Positions 14,121 through 23,817 are shown, counted from the first letter of the stretch. The stretch is 38,175 bases of DNA from JAYEJB01 sp034716415 (GCA_034716415.1 JAYEJB010000041.1:1-38175); one strand, 5' to 3'. The notes: generated by a model not told the origin, from the letters alone. Numbers and translations are program-made.

Positions 14121-14519
14121 GTGTATTCAAGGCTTTTGGCTCTGATGTTCCTTTCCATCCCGTTCCTGGCCGGCTGCAACGTGACCATTCACGAGATGGC
14201 GCGCCAGTCGGCCGACGATCCCAGCTATATGCTGCTGGGTTATCTCACTGTCGTGGCCGTCGTCTTCGTCATGAGCGCGAGTCTGGGACGCCGCGGACTA
14301 TGGTGGTCCATCATCGACGGAATCTGCGTGGCTGGCGTGTTGAGCTTCGCGGTCTCGGCCATATACTGGATGATGACCGACAGCTTCACCGCCGCCAGCG
14401 TGCTGGGCATCACCGGACTCTTGAGCGTCGTCGGCTCGGTCGTCGTCTACCACTGGGCCAAGGATCGCCCGGTCGAGGACCTGTTCAGGCGAGGAAAGAG
14501 CGGAGACGACAAGAAGTGA
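14121..14519 (+). CDS. Small membrane lipoprotein, unknown function
   Basis: A 132-residue protein starting with GTG, placed 5 bases after an AGGAGG ribosome binding site. The signal peptide SRLLALMFLSIPFLAGC ends in a lipobox (LAGC), so Cys19 should be lipidated and the peptide cut by LspA. Three hydrophobic segments follow (LLGYLTVVAVVFVMSA, WSIIDGICVAGVLSFAVSAIYWM, VLGITGLLSVVGSVVVYHWA), and the tail is basic. An overlapping frame at 14063 has no ribosome binding site and was rejected. The function is unknown. Confidence 0.82.
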   Translation: MYSRLLALMFLSIPFLAGCNVTIHEMARQSADDPSYMLLGYLTVVAVVFVMSASLGRRGLWWSIIDGICVAGVLSFAVSAIYWMMTDSFTAASVLGITGLLSVVGSVVVYHWAKDRPVEDLFRRGKSGDDKK

Positions 14520-14565
14520 CGACCAGTCGTGCCTTGAGCGCGGCTATTTCTTTATCGAAATATTT

Positions 14566-14584
14566 CTGCTAACATCGCAGAAGC
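14566..14584 (+). promoter_or_regulatory. Hairpin before the NlpC/P60 gene
   Basis: TTCTGC TAACATC GCAGAA lies 20 bp before the ATG and upstream of a GGGAGAT ribosome binding site. It may be a leader stem or a remnant terminator. Confidence 0.35.
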
Positions 14585-14604
14585 GTCCTTTAAGGGAGAT
14601 AATC

Positions 14605-15231
14605 ATGTATCGAGCCGCCAGGAATCTGAACAGGTGTGCCGTATCCTTCGACAGGCTGAAGCTGCCGGTCAGCATGAAGCGGGCGGTCGAGATCCTGCAA
14701 GCACCACCTCTCAATTTCGAACTGGAGTGGGATCTCTTCGGAAGAAAAATCATCCACTTCGCTCGCCATCTGCCCAAACCGCCGACGTATCGCCGCGGCG
14801 CGCGACTCGCCGAGGCTCCGGACACGGTCGACTGTTCGTCCTTCATCTGGTGGTTGTACTCGCTGATGGGCATCGAACTCGAGCGATACTCAATCGACCA
14901 GAGAAAGCAAGGGTCCCCCGTCAAAGTGGGTAATGTCCACCCTGGCGACCTGGTCTTCACGACCGGTTCGAGACACAATCATTGGAACGAAGACAATCCG
15001 GAGATGACGATCGGTCATGTGGCGCTGGCCACTGACGGCGGACACGTCATCCACGCGACCCGACGAGGCGTCGTGGAAGAAGACGTCAAAACCCTGTTGA
15101 GCCGACGAGAGTTCCGCGACATCCGCCGCGTCGTGCCCGGCGACGACGACTTCTTTACCTTCACGACTAATCCGTACTGGGAAGTCCGCGGCACTCTCGA
15201 CATCTACCGGCTGATCTTGCAGAATCTCTGA
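14605..15231 (+). CDS. NlpC/P60-type cysteine hydrolase
   Basis: A 208-residue protein. The papain-like NlpC/P60 core is visible: the nucleophile in DTVDCSSFIWWLYSLMGIEL (about residue 76), PGDLVFTTG, and the catalytic His in IGHVALATDGGHVIHATRRG. Such enzymes usually cut peptide cross-links in peptidoglycan. There is no signal peptide or membrane segment, which is unusual for a wall enzyme. Export by another route or an intracellular substrate is possible. The ATG follows GGGAGAT by 4-5 bases. A terminator follows the stop. Confidence 0.88.
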   Translation: MYRAARNLNRCAVSFDRLKLPVSMKRAVEILQAPPLNFELEWDLFGRKIIHFARHLPKPPTYRRGARLAEAPDTVDCSSFIWWLYSLMGIELERYSIDQRKQGSPVKVGNVHPGDLVFTTGSRHNHWNEDNPEMTIGHVALATDGGHVIHATRRGVVEEDVKTLLSRREFRDIRRVVPGDDDFFTFTTNPYWEVRGTLDIYRLILQNL

Positions 15232-15237
15232 ACCTCT

Positions 15238-15259
15238 CCGCCCTCAAGGGCGGTTTTTT
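15238..15259 (+). terminator. Terminator of the NlpC/P60 gene
   Basis: CCGCCCT and AGGGCGG form the stem, followed by six T. Confidence 0.85.
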
Positions 15260-15263
15260 ATGA

Positions 15264-15360
15264 AGTGAAAGAATTAGAAAGTAAAAATAAGTCCGGCCGA
15301 CAGCCGGACTCTTATTATTGCTCTCTCACTTTCTAACTTTCTCTCTTTCTCACTCTCTAC
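15264..15360. repeat. GA/CT hairpin repeat, copy 4
   Basis: A GA-rich arm (AGTGAAAGAATTAGAAAGTA) and a CT-rich arm (CTCTCACTTTCTAACTTTCT) enclose an extra stem, AGTCCGGC/GCCGGACT, with AATAA/TTATT continuing it. It ends at the stop codon of the M23 peptidase on the minus strand. Confidence 0.75.
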
Positions 15361-16715
15361 CTAATATAGTCGAACGGGTTGATCCGATTGCTGGTACTAC
15401 CTTTCATCACTTCGAAATGGATGTGCGGGCCGGTCGAGCGTCCGGTGGAGCCCATCAACTGGATCACGTCTCCCCTGTTCACCACAGCGCCCTTCTTCAT
15501 CAGATTCCTCGAACCATGCGCATAGCGCGTATACAAGCCGTTGCCGTGGTCGATGATGATCATATATCCGTAACCACCGCTGTTCCAACCGGAAAACGTG
15601 ACTACGCCGTCATCAGCCGCGTAGATGGGCGTGCCGGTCGGACCGGCGATGTCCGCGCCACGGTGCCTATAGTTATAGTACTGCGTCACGCGACGCGCGG
15701 CGGTCGGCCACAGCAGACGCGTGTTACCCGCGTCCGTGGCAGACGTGAACACCTGGCGCAGGTTGCTGGTGATGCGGCTCCTCGACGGTGCGGGCGGAGG
15801 CGGCGTCTTCCCGCCGGGCAGGACCAGTTCCTGACCGATCGACAGATGCGACGAATCGTACATGTTGTTGAACTCCAATATCTTCTTCGCGTCGCTCTTA
15901 TACTTACCCGCGATGCCGACCAGCGTGTCGCCGCGCTTGACCTTGTAGAGCATGCCGTCGGTCGGTAGTATCTTCAGCTTCTGACCGGGTCGAATGATGC
16001 TCCTGGCACTCAAGCTGTTCGCCGAAAGGATGGTCACGGTCTGCAGACTGTACTTCCTGGCGATGGAACCGACGTTTTCCCCCTCGTCCACGACGTGTTC
16101 GATGACTTTGGTCCTGGTCCTCGCTGGCGCATCGCCCGCGATATCGGTCTGCACGCGGATCGCGTTCATGATCGGAATCGTATCCGATCCTTCCCCATAC
16201 AGGATGTCTGTCGCGTAATCACCTTCCATCTGCGTCGACGCGGCGACGTAATAATCACGGGCTCTCACCGCATGCGAACTCAAGTACGATATCTCCGTGG
16301 CGAACTCGGACGGCACGCCCTCCTGCACGACCAGGTCTTCCATCTCGTGATGAGAAACTTTCGAAAGGATACTGTGGTTGCCGACATTCTCCATCCTGAC
16401 CGGCCCCTCCTGCGCTTGTAGGTTGGTTGCGGTCACTAAGAACGCCAACAGGACGATGAACACATGAATGGCATACTTCCCCTTGAATCGTGAAGTCAGC
16501 GGTACGATCGCTTTGGCGATACGCTTACGAATCGATCTGCTGGAACGATAGAAAAAAGTGAGTAACGGATGAACAAGCGCGCGCCAAAAGATAGCCAAAG
16601 GACCCCTGCTTCCACGAAGCAAGAAACCGATCAACCTCTTCAACAGCATCAGACCCTGGCACACCCAGATAAGACACCTGACGCCGATTTTTTTGGCGAA
16701 TCGCGGAATACGCAA
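15357..16715 (-). CDS. LysM-M23 murein endopeptidase, membrane-anchored
   Basis: A 452-residue protein. A basic cytoplasmic N-terminus (about 80 residues, with amphipathic stretches) precedes one membrane helix (YAIHVFIVLLAFLVTAT). Two LysM domains follow (HVVDEGENVGSIARKYSL..ILSANSL and YKVKRGDTLVGIAGKYK..ILEFNNM), then a linker and a C-terminal M23 domain. The M23 zinc ligands are in HRGADIAG, and GPHIHFEV supplies the last His pair. It should cut peptide bridges in peptidoglycan, or act as an EnvC/NlpD-like activator if the site is inactive. The residues look complete. The first start is TTG at 16715. An ATG at 16649 is the main alternative. Confidence 0.92.
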   Translation of the reverse strand: MRIPRFAKKIGVRCLIWVCQGLMLLKRLIGFLLRGSRGPLAIFWRALVHPLLTFFYRSSRSIRKRIAKAIVPLTSRFKGKYAIHVFIVLLAFLVTATNLQAQEGPVRMENVGNHSILSKVSHHEMEDLVVQEGVPSEFATEISYLSSHAVRARDYYVAASTQMEGDYATDILYGEGSDTIPIMNAIRVQTDIAGDAPARTRTKVIEHVVDEGENVGSIARKYSLQTVTILSANSLSARSIIRPGQKLKILPTDGMLYKVKRGDTLVGIAGKYKSDAKKILEFNNMYDSSHLSIGQELVLPGGKTPPPPAPSRSRITSNLRQVFTSATDAGNTRLLWPTAARRVTQYYNYRHRGADIAGPTGTPIYAADDGVVTFSGWNSGGYGYMIIIDHGNGLYTRYAHGSRNLMKKGAVVNRGDVIQLMGSTGRSTGPHIHFEVMKGSTSNRINPFDYIR

Positions 16716-17030
16716 TCGCTCAATAATTAGCCTGGATAGACCTGAATTCGTTCCTCCGGCCTAACCGCATAACGTATATAACGTAGCGGGAAAATGGTAC
16801 CAAGAGCAACCGTAGAGGTCAAGGGTTGAAGAGTCTAAAAGCTAGATAGCTTAACAGTCAAACAGCTTCAAAAGACAGGCAACCTGTTTCATAGATTATG
16901 GAGGGATGTCTTATGCACAGCTGGGATGAAAAACAGGCAGCCTGTTCCCCCGCAGGAAACAGACTGTCTGTCTTTTCCTCCCAGCTGTGCATAAGACATC
17001 TACCGACAAGAAACAGACTAACTATTTCGA
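16716..17030. other. Intergenic region with repeats and a palindrome copy
   Basis: No gene. It holds a possible minus-strand promoter for the M23 gene (TTGACC, 17 bp, TACCAT near 16822-16794), an AAAAGCTAGATAGCTTAACAG-type repeat (about 16836) of a kind also seen near 19890 and 26330, a degenerate inner palindrome (ACAGGCAACCTGT, 16875-16887) and complete palindrome copy 3. Confidence 0.6.
16905..17000. repeat. T-shaped palindrome, copy 3 (variant)
   Basis: The outer stem again starts GATGTCTTATGCACAG, but the inner part reads CTGGGATGAAAA opposite TTTTCCTCCCAG, with paired changes. The inner palindromes are swapped: ACAGGCAGCCTGT left and ACAGACTGTCTGT right. Followed by TACCG. Confidence 0.9.
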
Positions 17031-17059
17031 TTGACTTACCCCCTCTACGGTAATAGACT
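17031..17059 (+). promoter_or_regulatory. Promoter of the HD hydrolase gene
   Basis: TTGACT (17031-17036), a 17-bp spacer and TAGACT (17054-17059). The transcription start near 17066 rules out the ATG at 17069 as the main start. Confidence 0.7.
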
Positions 17060-17098
17060 TCACCTTCCATGGTTCCTTTCAACAAGAGGAGGAAGACG

Positions 17099-17755
17099 AT
17101 GTTTCCAGGGCAGGACGAAAACAGGGAAAAATTCTTCATCAGACTTACCTTCTTGAAAGAGGGGAATCTCTCGGACGTCGAACAGGCATATATCGTCGCC
17201 AAGGCCGAACTCCGGCATAACCCCAGGAAGGGTGAGCTGGATAGCGAGGGCAATCCGATCCGGTCGTTCGAGCACTCGCGCCGAACGACTCTCGTGCTAG
17301 TGGATGAGATCGGTTGTTTCGAAGCGCTGATGATCCGCTGTGCACTTCTGCATGACGTGCCGGAAGACTCTCGTTACGTCACCGTAGCGAAGATCAGACG
17401 ATGGTGCCGTTCTGTGGAACTGGCCAGGATCGTCGGCATGGTCACCAAAGATCCGAAAGAAGGATACGAGGACAGGCTGAGGCAGTGCGGTGAGGCTGGC
17501 GACTGGCGGCCGGGACTGATCAAGTTATGCGACCGCATCGACAATATGCGTCACCTCGATTACCTCGGCCGTGAATTCCAGCGCAAGCAAGGCGATGAGA
17601 CGCGAGACGTGTACTTGCCGATCTTCACCGAACTGCTCAAGATCATGCCGGACGAATACAGGCGCGGCACGCGCAAGGTGTTCGAGGAGTTATGCGAGCT
17701 CGTTGCAAAGTACGAGACTAAATCATGGGAACTGAAAACACATTCCATCGGATAG
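17099..17755 (+). CDS. HD-domain phosphohydrolase, SpoT/MESH1-like
   Basis: A 218-residue protein consisting of a single HD domain. The metal and substrate residues follow the RelA/SpoT hydrolase pattern: His in SFEHSRRTTL, HD in CALLHDVPED, and Asp in KLCDRIDNMRHLDYLGREF. SpoT-type HD domains remove pyrophosphate from (p)ppGpp, and single-domain versions are small alarmone hydrolases. No synthetase, TGS or ACT domain is attached. I placed the start at 17099, where GAGGAGG precedes the ATG by 6-7 bases. An upstream ATG lacks both. It is monocistronic with its own promoter and terminator. Confidence 0.85.
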   Translation: MFPGQDENREKFFIRLTFLKEGNLSDVEQAYIVAKAELRHNPRKGELDSEGNPIRSFEHSRRTTLVLVDEIGCFEALMIRCALLHDVPEDSRYVTVAKIRRWCRSVELARIVGMVTKDPKEGYEDRLRQCGEAGDWRPGLIKLCDRIDNMRHLDYLGREFQRKQGDETRDVYLPIFTELLKIMPDEYRRGTRKVFEELCELVAKYETKSWELKTHSIG

Positions 17756-17763
17756 TCTCCACA

Positions 17764-17797
17764 CCGCCCCCAATTGACAATAGCGGGCGGTTTTTTT
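17764..17797 (+). terminator. Terminator of the HD hydrolase gene
   Basis: CCGCCC (17764-17769) and GGGCGG (17785-17790) form a stem, followed by seven T. Confidence 0.85.
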
Positions 17798-17873
17798 ATT
17801 CTTCTTGGCGTAAATAGCCACAAAAAATAACCGTTCTCAAGGCTGGCCCTAGGCCGGCATTACATATCTAAAT

Positions 17874-19880
<2,007 letters not shown>

Positions 19881-19922
19881 ACGAAGCTGAAAAATTAAAA
19901 AGCTTAAAAGCTGAACAGCTAA

Positions 19923-19950
19923 CCACCCTGCATAGGCCGGGTGGTTTTTT
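19923..19950 (+). terminator. Terminator of hppA
   Basis: CCACCC (19923-19928) and GGGTGG (19939-19944), then six T. The 62-bp repeat begins in this T-run. Confidence 0.85.
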
Positions 19951-20007
19951 CTTTTGAGAGGTGTCCCCACTCAGGCCTAAGTGGGGCCAGGCCCCAAATT
20001 GAGAAGT
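19946..20007. repeat. 62-bp GTGTCCCC repeat, copy 1
   Basis: It runs from TTTTTCTTTTGAGAGG to CCCCAAATTGAGAAGT and includes CCCCACT/AGTGGGG and GGGGCCAGGCCCC. It is identical over 62 bp to 20777-20838. The two copies flank the HAD phosphatase gene in direct orientation. Confidence 0.92.
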
Positions 20008-20023
20008 ATCCGGAAAGAATTCT

Positions 20024-20053
20024 AAAACCGCTCAGTGCAAACCGGGCGGTTTT
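20024..20053. terminator. Symmetric terminator-like stem
   Basis: AAAACCGC (20024-20031) and GCGGTTTT (20046-20053) give a stem with A-run and T-run on either side, so it could work in both directions. It stands between the repeat and the HAD gene. Confidence 0.6.
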
Positions 20054-20091
20054 GATTTGAAACATCATCGGATGAAGTCTAAGATTCAACC

Positions 20092-20748
20092 ATGCGAAAA
20101 ACAGACATACAAGCGATCATTTTCGACATGGATGGCGTCATAACCGACTCCGAACCCTTGCAGATGGAAGCCGAACTGCAGACATGCGCGGATTACGGTA
20201 TCGAGGCACCGATTGAAATGTGGGAGGGCTTCAAGGGTCGGACAACGCTCGAAATCTTCAAGACTATCGTGGAGCGTTGCTGTCCGGGGAAGTTCAATCC
20301 AGCCGAGTTGGGTGAACACAAACGTCGTATCTATCTGGAGACGGCGGCGCAGCGAATGAAACTCTTTCCGGGAATTACCGAATTCATCGAGGTCTGTGCG
20401 GCCAGATTCCGTATGGCTCTCGCGACTTCAAGCGCCGCACCCGTCCAACAACAGGTGTTCGAACGGTTCGGTTTCGCTCCGTTTTTCTCGGTCGTGACCA
20501 CAGGCGATGAGGTTACACATGGTAAACCGCACCCAGAACCGTATCTGCTGACGGCATCGCGTCTTAACCTACCCCCATCAGCCTGCGCGGTCATCGAAGA
20601 CTCGGACAACGGCGTCAAATCCGCTCACGCGGCCGGTTGCGTCCCTCTGGGTATCACCAACTCATTTCCGATGGATGCTTTACGAGACGCCGGTGCGGCC
20701 TTCGTTGCGGATAACTACGACCAACTGAGAAAATACCTAGGCCTCTAA
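20092..20748 (+). CDS. HAD-superfamily phosphatase/phosphomutase (subfamily IA)
   Basis: A 218-residue HAD hydrolase close in pattern to beta-phosphoglucomutase and sugar-phosphate phosphatases. Motif I is IIFDMDGVITDSEPL (nucleophile and acid Asp), motif II LATSSAA, motif III Lys in HGKPHPEPYLL, and motif IV VIEDSDNGVKSAHAAGC. A helical cap domain lies between about residues 20 and 85. The substrate cannot be assigned. The ATG has no Shine-Dalgarno sequence. The gene is bracketed by identical 62-bp direct repeats. Confidence 0.92.
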   Translation: MRKTDIQAIIFDMDGVITDSEPLQMEAELQTCADYGIEAPIEMWEGFKGRTTLEIFKTIVERCCPGKFNPAELGEHKRRIYLETAAQRMKLFPGITEFIEVCAARFRMALATSSAAPVQQQVFERFGFAPFFSVVTTGDEVTHGKPHPEPYLLTASRLNLPPSACAVIEDSDNGVKSAHAAGCVPLGITNSFPMDALRDAGAAFVADNYDQLRKYLGL

Positions 20749-20776
20749 AGACGCCACCCGCACCCTCTCGGACGTT

Positions 20777-20838
20777 TTTTTCTTTTGAGAGGTGTCCCCA
20801 CTCAGGCCTAAGTGGGGCCAGGCCCCAAATTGAGAAGT
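20777..20838. repeat. 62-bp GTGTCCCC repeat, copy 2
   Basis: Identical to 19946-20007. It is directly followed by a related, diverged unit (GTGTCCCCTCACC..GGGGACAGTCCCCGAATTGACA, 20837-20880), so two units stand in tandem upstream of tig. Confidence 0.92.
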
Positions 20839-20874
20839 GTCCCCTCACCAGCCTTATCGGGGACAGTCCCCGAA

Positions 20875-20903
20875 TTGACAGATGGGTGATAATAGTGTAA
20901 TAT
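20875..20903 (+). promoter_or_regulatory. Promoter of tig, -35 within a repeat
   Basis: TTGACA (20875-20880), a 17-bp spacer and TAATAT (20898-20903). The -35 hexamer is the last part of the second GTGTCCCC repeat unit, where the other copies read TTGAGA. Confidence 0.8.
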
Positions 20904-20933
20904 CCAACATCACATACGAATTTACCTATATAT

Positions 20934-22226
20934 ATGCAATCAACGACCAAGAAAACCGAAAAAGGCGTGGTTGAGCTGACCATCACCGTCGAGGTGGATG
21001 AGATCAAGCACACGCTCGAGATGGCGGCCCAGGAAATCAGCAAAGAGAAGCCGATCGAGGGCTATCGTCCGGGAAAGGCCGGTTATGAGGTAGTCGCCAA
21101 GAACTACAGCGAGCAGGCTATCTATGAAGCCGCTCTTCCGGCAATCGTACAGAAGTACTATGTCCAGGCGGTAAAGGACGAAAAACTTCAGACGTTCGGC
21201 GAGCCGGAAATCAACGTCACCAAGCTGGCGGCCGGCAACACGGTCGAATTCACTGCTACCGTAGCGCTCGTTCCGGAAATCTCCCAACTCGCGGAAGTCG
21301 ACAAGGTGAAGGTCGAAAGCAAAACCCCGACCGTCGAGGATAAAGAAATCGACGGCACCATCAAGGAACTCCAGCGCATGCAGACCAAGGAGATCCGCGC
21401 GACACGCGAGGCACAGGACGGCGACAAGATCGTCATCGACATGGATATGTCGCTCGAGAGTGTGCCGCTAGACGGCGGGCAGGCGCGCGGCCACGCCATC
21501 TATCTCGATCAGGAATACTACGTGCCCGGCATGAAGGAAAAGATCATCGGCATGAAAGAGGGTGAGACGCGCGAGTTCACCCTGAAATTCCCGAAGGAAC
21601 ACTACCAGAAGAACATCGCCGATAAGGACGTCGGGTTCAAGGTAACGGTCAAGGAGATCTACGAGCTTCAGCATCCGGAAATCAACGATGAGTTCGCCAA
21701 GTCGCTCGGCCAGGAAAACGCCGCTAAACTGCGCGAGCTCCTGCAAGGCAACATCCTCAAGGACAAACAGCAGAAAGAAGACCAGCGCGTCGAGATCGAG
21801 ATTCTGGAGAAACTCTCTGACAGGTCCAGATTCGGCGACCTGCCGGACCGTATGGTCAATATGGAGGTCGACCGGATGGTGCATGAACTGGAACACAGTG
21901 TCGGCGAGCGCGGCATTAAATTCGAGGACTACCTGAAGAGCATCAAGAAAACACCGGAAGAACTCAAGCTGGAATTCGCGACGCAAGCCGTGAAGCGCAT
22001 CAAGACCGCTCTTATCCTACGTGAGTACGGTGAGAAAAATGCTGTCGAGGTGTCTGACGCGGAGGTCCTGGAGGAACAGCAGAAAATGATGAACTCCTAC
22101 AAGGACAATGCCGAGGCACAGAAGCAGGTCCAAACCGAAGAATATCTGGACTACATCCGCACCGGACTCCGCAACCGCAAGGTCATCGAGGACATGCGGG
22201 AGAAGGCGAACGTGACGAAAAAATAA
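20934..22226 (+). CDS. tig: Trigger factor (ribosome-associated chaperone)
   Basis: A 430-residue folding helper that docks beside the peptide exit tunnel. The N-terminal ribosome-binding domain (about 1-115) carries the docking loop as GYRPGKAGYEVV, where E. coli has GFRxGKxP. An FKBP-like PPIase domain follows (about 150-235: DGDKIVIDMDMSLESVPLDGG, YYVPGMKEKIIGMKEGETREFTLKFP), then the helical C-terminal chaperone domain. The leader is short (about 24 nt) and has no Shine-Dalgarno sequence. A terminator follows. Confidence 0.96.
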   Translation: MQSTTKKTEKGVVELTITVEVDEIKHTLEMAAQEISKEKPIEGYRPGKAGYEVVAKNYSEQAIYEAALPAIVQKYYVQAVKDEKLQTFGEPEINVTKLAAGNTVEFTATVALVPEISQLAEVDKVKVESKTPTVEDKEIDGTIKELQRMQTKEIRATREAQDGDKIVIDMDMSLESVPLDGGQARGHAIYLDQEYYVPGMKEKIIGMKEGETREFTLKFPKEHYQKNIADKDVGFKVTVKEIYELQHPEINDEFAKSLGQENAAKLRELLQGNILKDKQQKEDQRVEIEILEKLSDRSRFGDLPDRMVNMEVDRMVHELEHSVGERGIKFEDYLKSIKKTPEELKLEFATQAVKRIKTALILREYGEKNAVEVSDAEVLEEQQKMMNSYKDNAEAQKQVQTEEYLDYIRTGLRNRKVIEDMREKANVTKK

Positions 22227-22239
22227 CCGGATATACCAA

Positions 22240-22264
22240 ACCGGCCTCGCAAGAGGCCGGTTTT
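22240..22264 (+). terminator. Terminator of tig
   Basis: ACCGGCCTC GCAA GAGGCCGGT followed by TTT. Confidence 0.85.
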
Positions 22265-22380
22265 AATTTAGTCTTATCCCCAATTCCATTCAAAACAACA
22301 TACTTCTTTTCGCGTTCTCGAATGGAGCCCCACTGGCAAGCCCGTGATCTCCTGCGAAGGCGGATGAACCATACTGTGTC

Positions 22381-22409
22381 TTGACAAATTACGTCTTTTG
22401 ATATACAGT
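22381..22409 (+). promoter_or_regulatory. Promoter of the large lipoprotein gene
   Basis: TTGACA (22381-22386), a 17-bp spacer and TACAGT (22404-22409). TATACA two bases earlier is an alternative -10. Confidence 0.6.
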
Positions 22410-22453
22410 AATCGGTCTTCGGATACACTAGGCCTGGAGACAAGGAGTTTAAG

Positions 22454-23785
22454 ATGAAGAGATTGAAAGTTGTGTTCTTCTGTGTAATCGCACTGACCGC
22501 CTGCGTGGAGGAGAATCCCGGGCAGACCGAAACCGACGCCGGTCCGGCTCTGGACGGAGACATCGTCGCGGATGGCGACGTCACGGAGACTGACGGAAGT
22601 ATCGTCGCGGATGGCGATGTCGCGGATGCGGATGCGGAGGACAGTCTATACCTCGGCGAAGTCGTCGATGCTGCTCCCGTAGAGGAGCCGGAAACTCTTC
22701 CTGACAACGTCGAATGCCCCGGTCCTCTGCCCGCGCCGATACTGACCTTCAATAATCCGGACACCTGCACGGTGGAGTTCTCACGCCACTTCGTGCGCGG
22801 TGCTCGTGCCGCTCGCGTCAGCAGTCATGGCTCCGGCGAAGACGCCTGGATACGACATGAAGACGCTGAAATCAGCGAACGTGATCCAGAATATCTGGCC
22901 TTAACCTTCTCGCCGGGCGAGATACCCGCCGGTAATCGTCATCTCTACTACACGGGCTACCGTGACGCTGAGGCAAGGTCGGACGAGGACCCAATGTTCT
23001 GGACTCATTTCGGCCCGGAACGTCTGTCCCGCCTGACCCTGGAGGCCCTCGAATACGTCGGCAGCTATTGCGACGGAATCGAGCCGTGGGCTGATGACTG
23101 CGGATGTTCTCTCCGCGTCGAGGTCGAAATCGACTACGACGAACACGACAATCCGGTGACATGCCGGCTTTCACCCGGCGGAGACGTTCTGGATTGGCCG
23201 GTAGCAACATTCGAGGGATCCGAGGGGGAGACCTGCTACGAACATCTGCAAGAACCGCTTGAGACGTTCGCCGAATGCGGCGAAGAAGGCTGCAGCTGCG
23301 GTATAATCGTTGACGGGGGGTACATGTTCGGCTCGGATTTCGTCCGCCTGCTACACATGCACAGCAATTTGGAAGGACCCCTCGGACAATCACGCTGCTT
23401 TGAGGCCAATCCGGACGGCAACTACCGATTGGCATTCGATGCCGAAGATTTCATCCGCGGTTTCGGCGAATATGGACGGTTCGGACGGTTCTCCATCTAC
23501 GTAAACGCACCGGACGAATGTTCCGACCCGGAAGACGATGGGCGATTCTGGATGCCGTTCGGCAACAACGACCTTGTCCCGTTCCACACCTACGACATGC
23601 GGCAATTCGCGCACTGTCCATGGTACGACGGGAATGCCGGCGAGTTGCTGCATGACGGACCGTACGGCTGGTGCTATACCTCGGTTGCGGTCGATGTCTG
23701 GCACGATCCGTTGGCCGGACGGCCGATGTGCCGGTTCGTCCCGGCCGGAAACATGGGCGCATACACGCTGCGGATGTTGGACTGA
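22454..23785 (+). CDS. Cysteine-rich surface lipoprotein, unknown function
   Basis: A 443-residue exported protein. The signal peptide KRLKVVFFCVIALTAC ends in a lipobox (LTAC), so Cys17 is probably lipidated by Lgt and processed by LspA. A strongly acidic linker follows (about 18-85) with the duplicated segment IVADGDV (DGDIVADGDVTETDGS, then IVADGDVADADAED). The large C-terminal region has many Cys (CGCS, CGEEGCSCG), suggesting disulfides outside the cell, and many aromatic/Asp residues. No domain is recognised. AAGGAG lies 7 bases before the ATG. The acidic tether resembles stalks that hold a domain off the surface. A role in host or cell contact is only a guess. Confidence 0.8.
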   Translation: MKRLKVVFFCVIALTACVEENPGQTETDAGPALDGDIVADGDVTETDGSIVADGDVADADAEDSLYLGEVVDAAPVEEPETLPDNVECPGPLPAPILTFNNPDTCTVEFSRHFVRGARAARVSSHGSGEDAWIRHEDAEISERDPEYLALTFSPGEIPAGNRHLYYTGYRDAEARSDEDPMFWTHFGPERLSRLTLEALEYVGSYCDGIEPWADDCGCSLRVEVEIDYDEHDNPVTCRLSPGGDVLDWPVATFEGSEGETCYEHLQEPLETFAECGEEGCSCGIIVDGGYMFGSDFVRLLHMHSNLEGPLGQSRCFEANPDGNYRLAFDAEDFIRGFGEYGRFGRFSIYVNAPDECSDPEDDGRFWMPFGNNDLVPFHTYDMRQFAHCPWYDGNAGELLHDGPYGWCYTSVAVDVWHDPLAGRPMCRFVPAGNMGAYTLRMLD

Positions 23786-23817
23786 CCACTCTCTTGACAC
23801 TCTCATGCACACGCAAA

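Noticed and set aside
14063..14572. 169-residue frame overlapping the small lipoprotein
   Set aside because: It has no ribosome binding site and starts inside the promoter. The competing frame has AGGAGG, a signal peptide and a lipobox.
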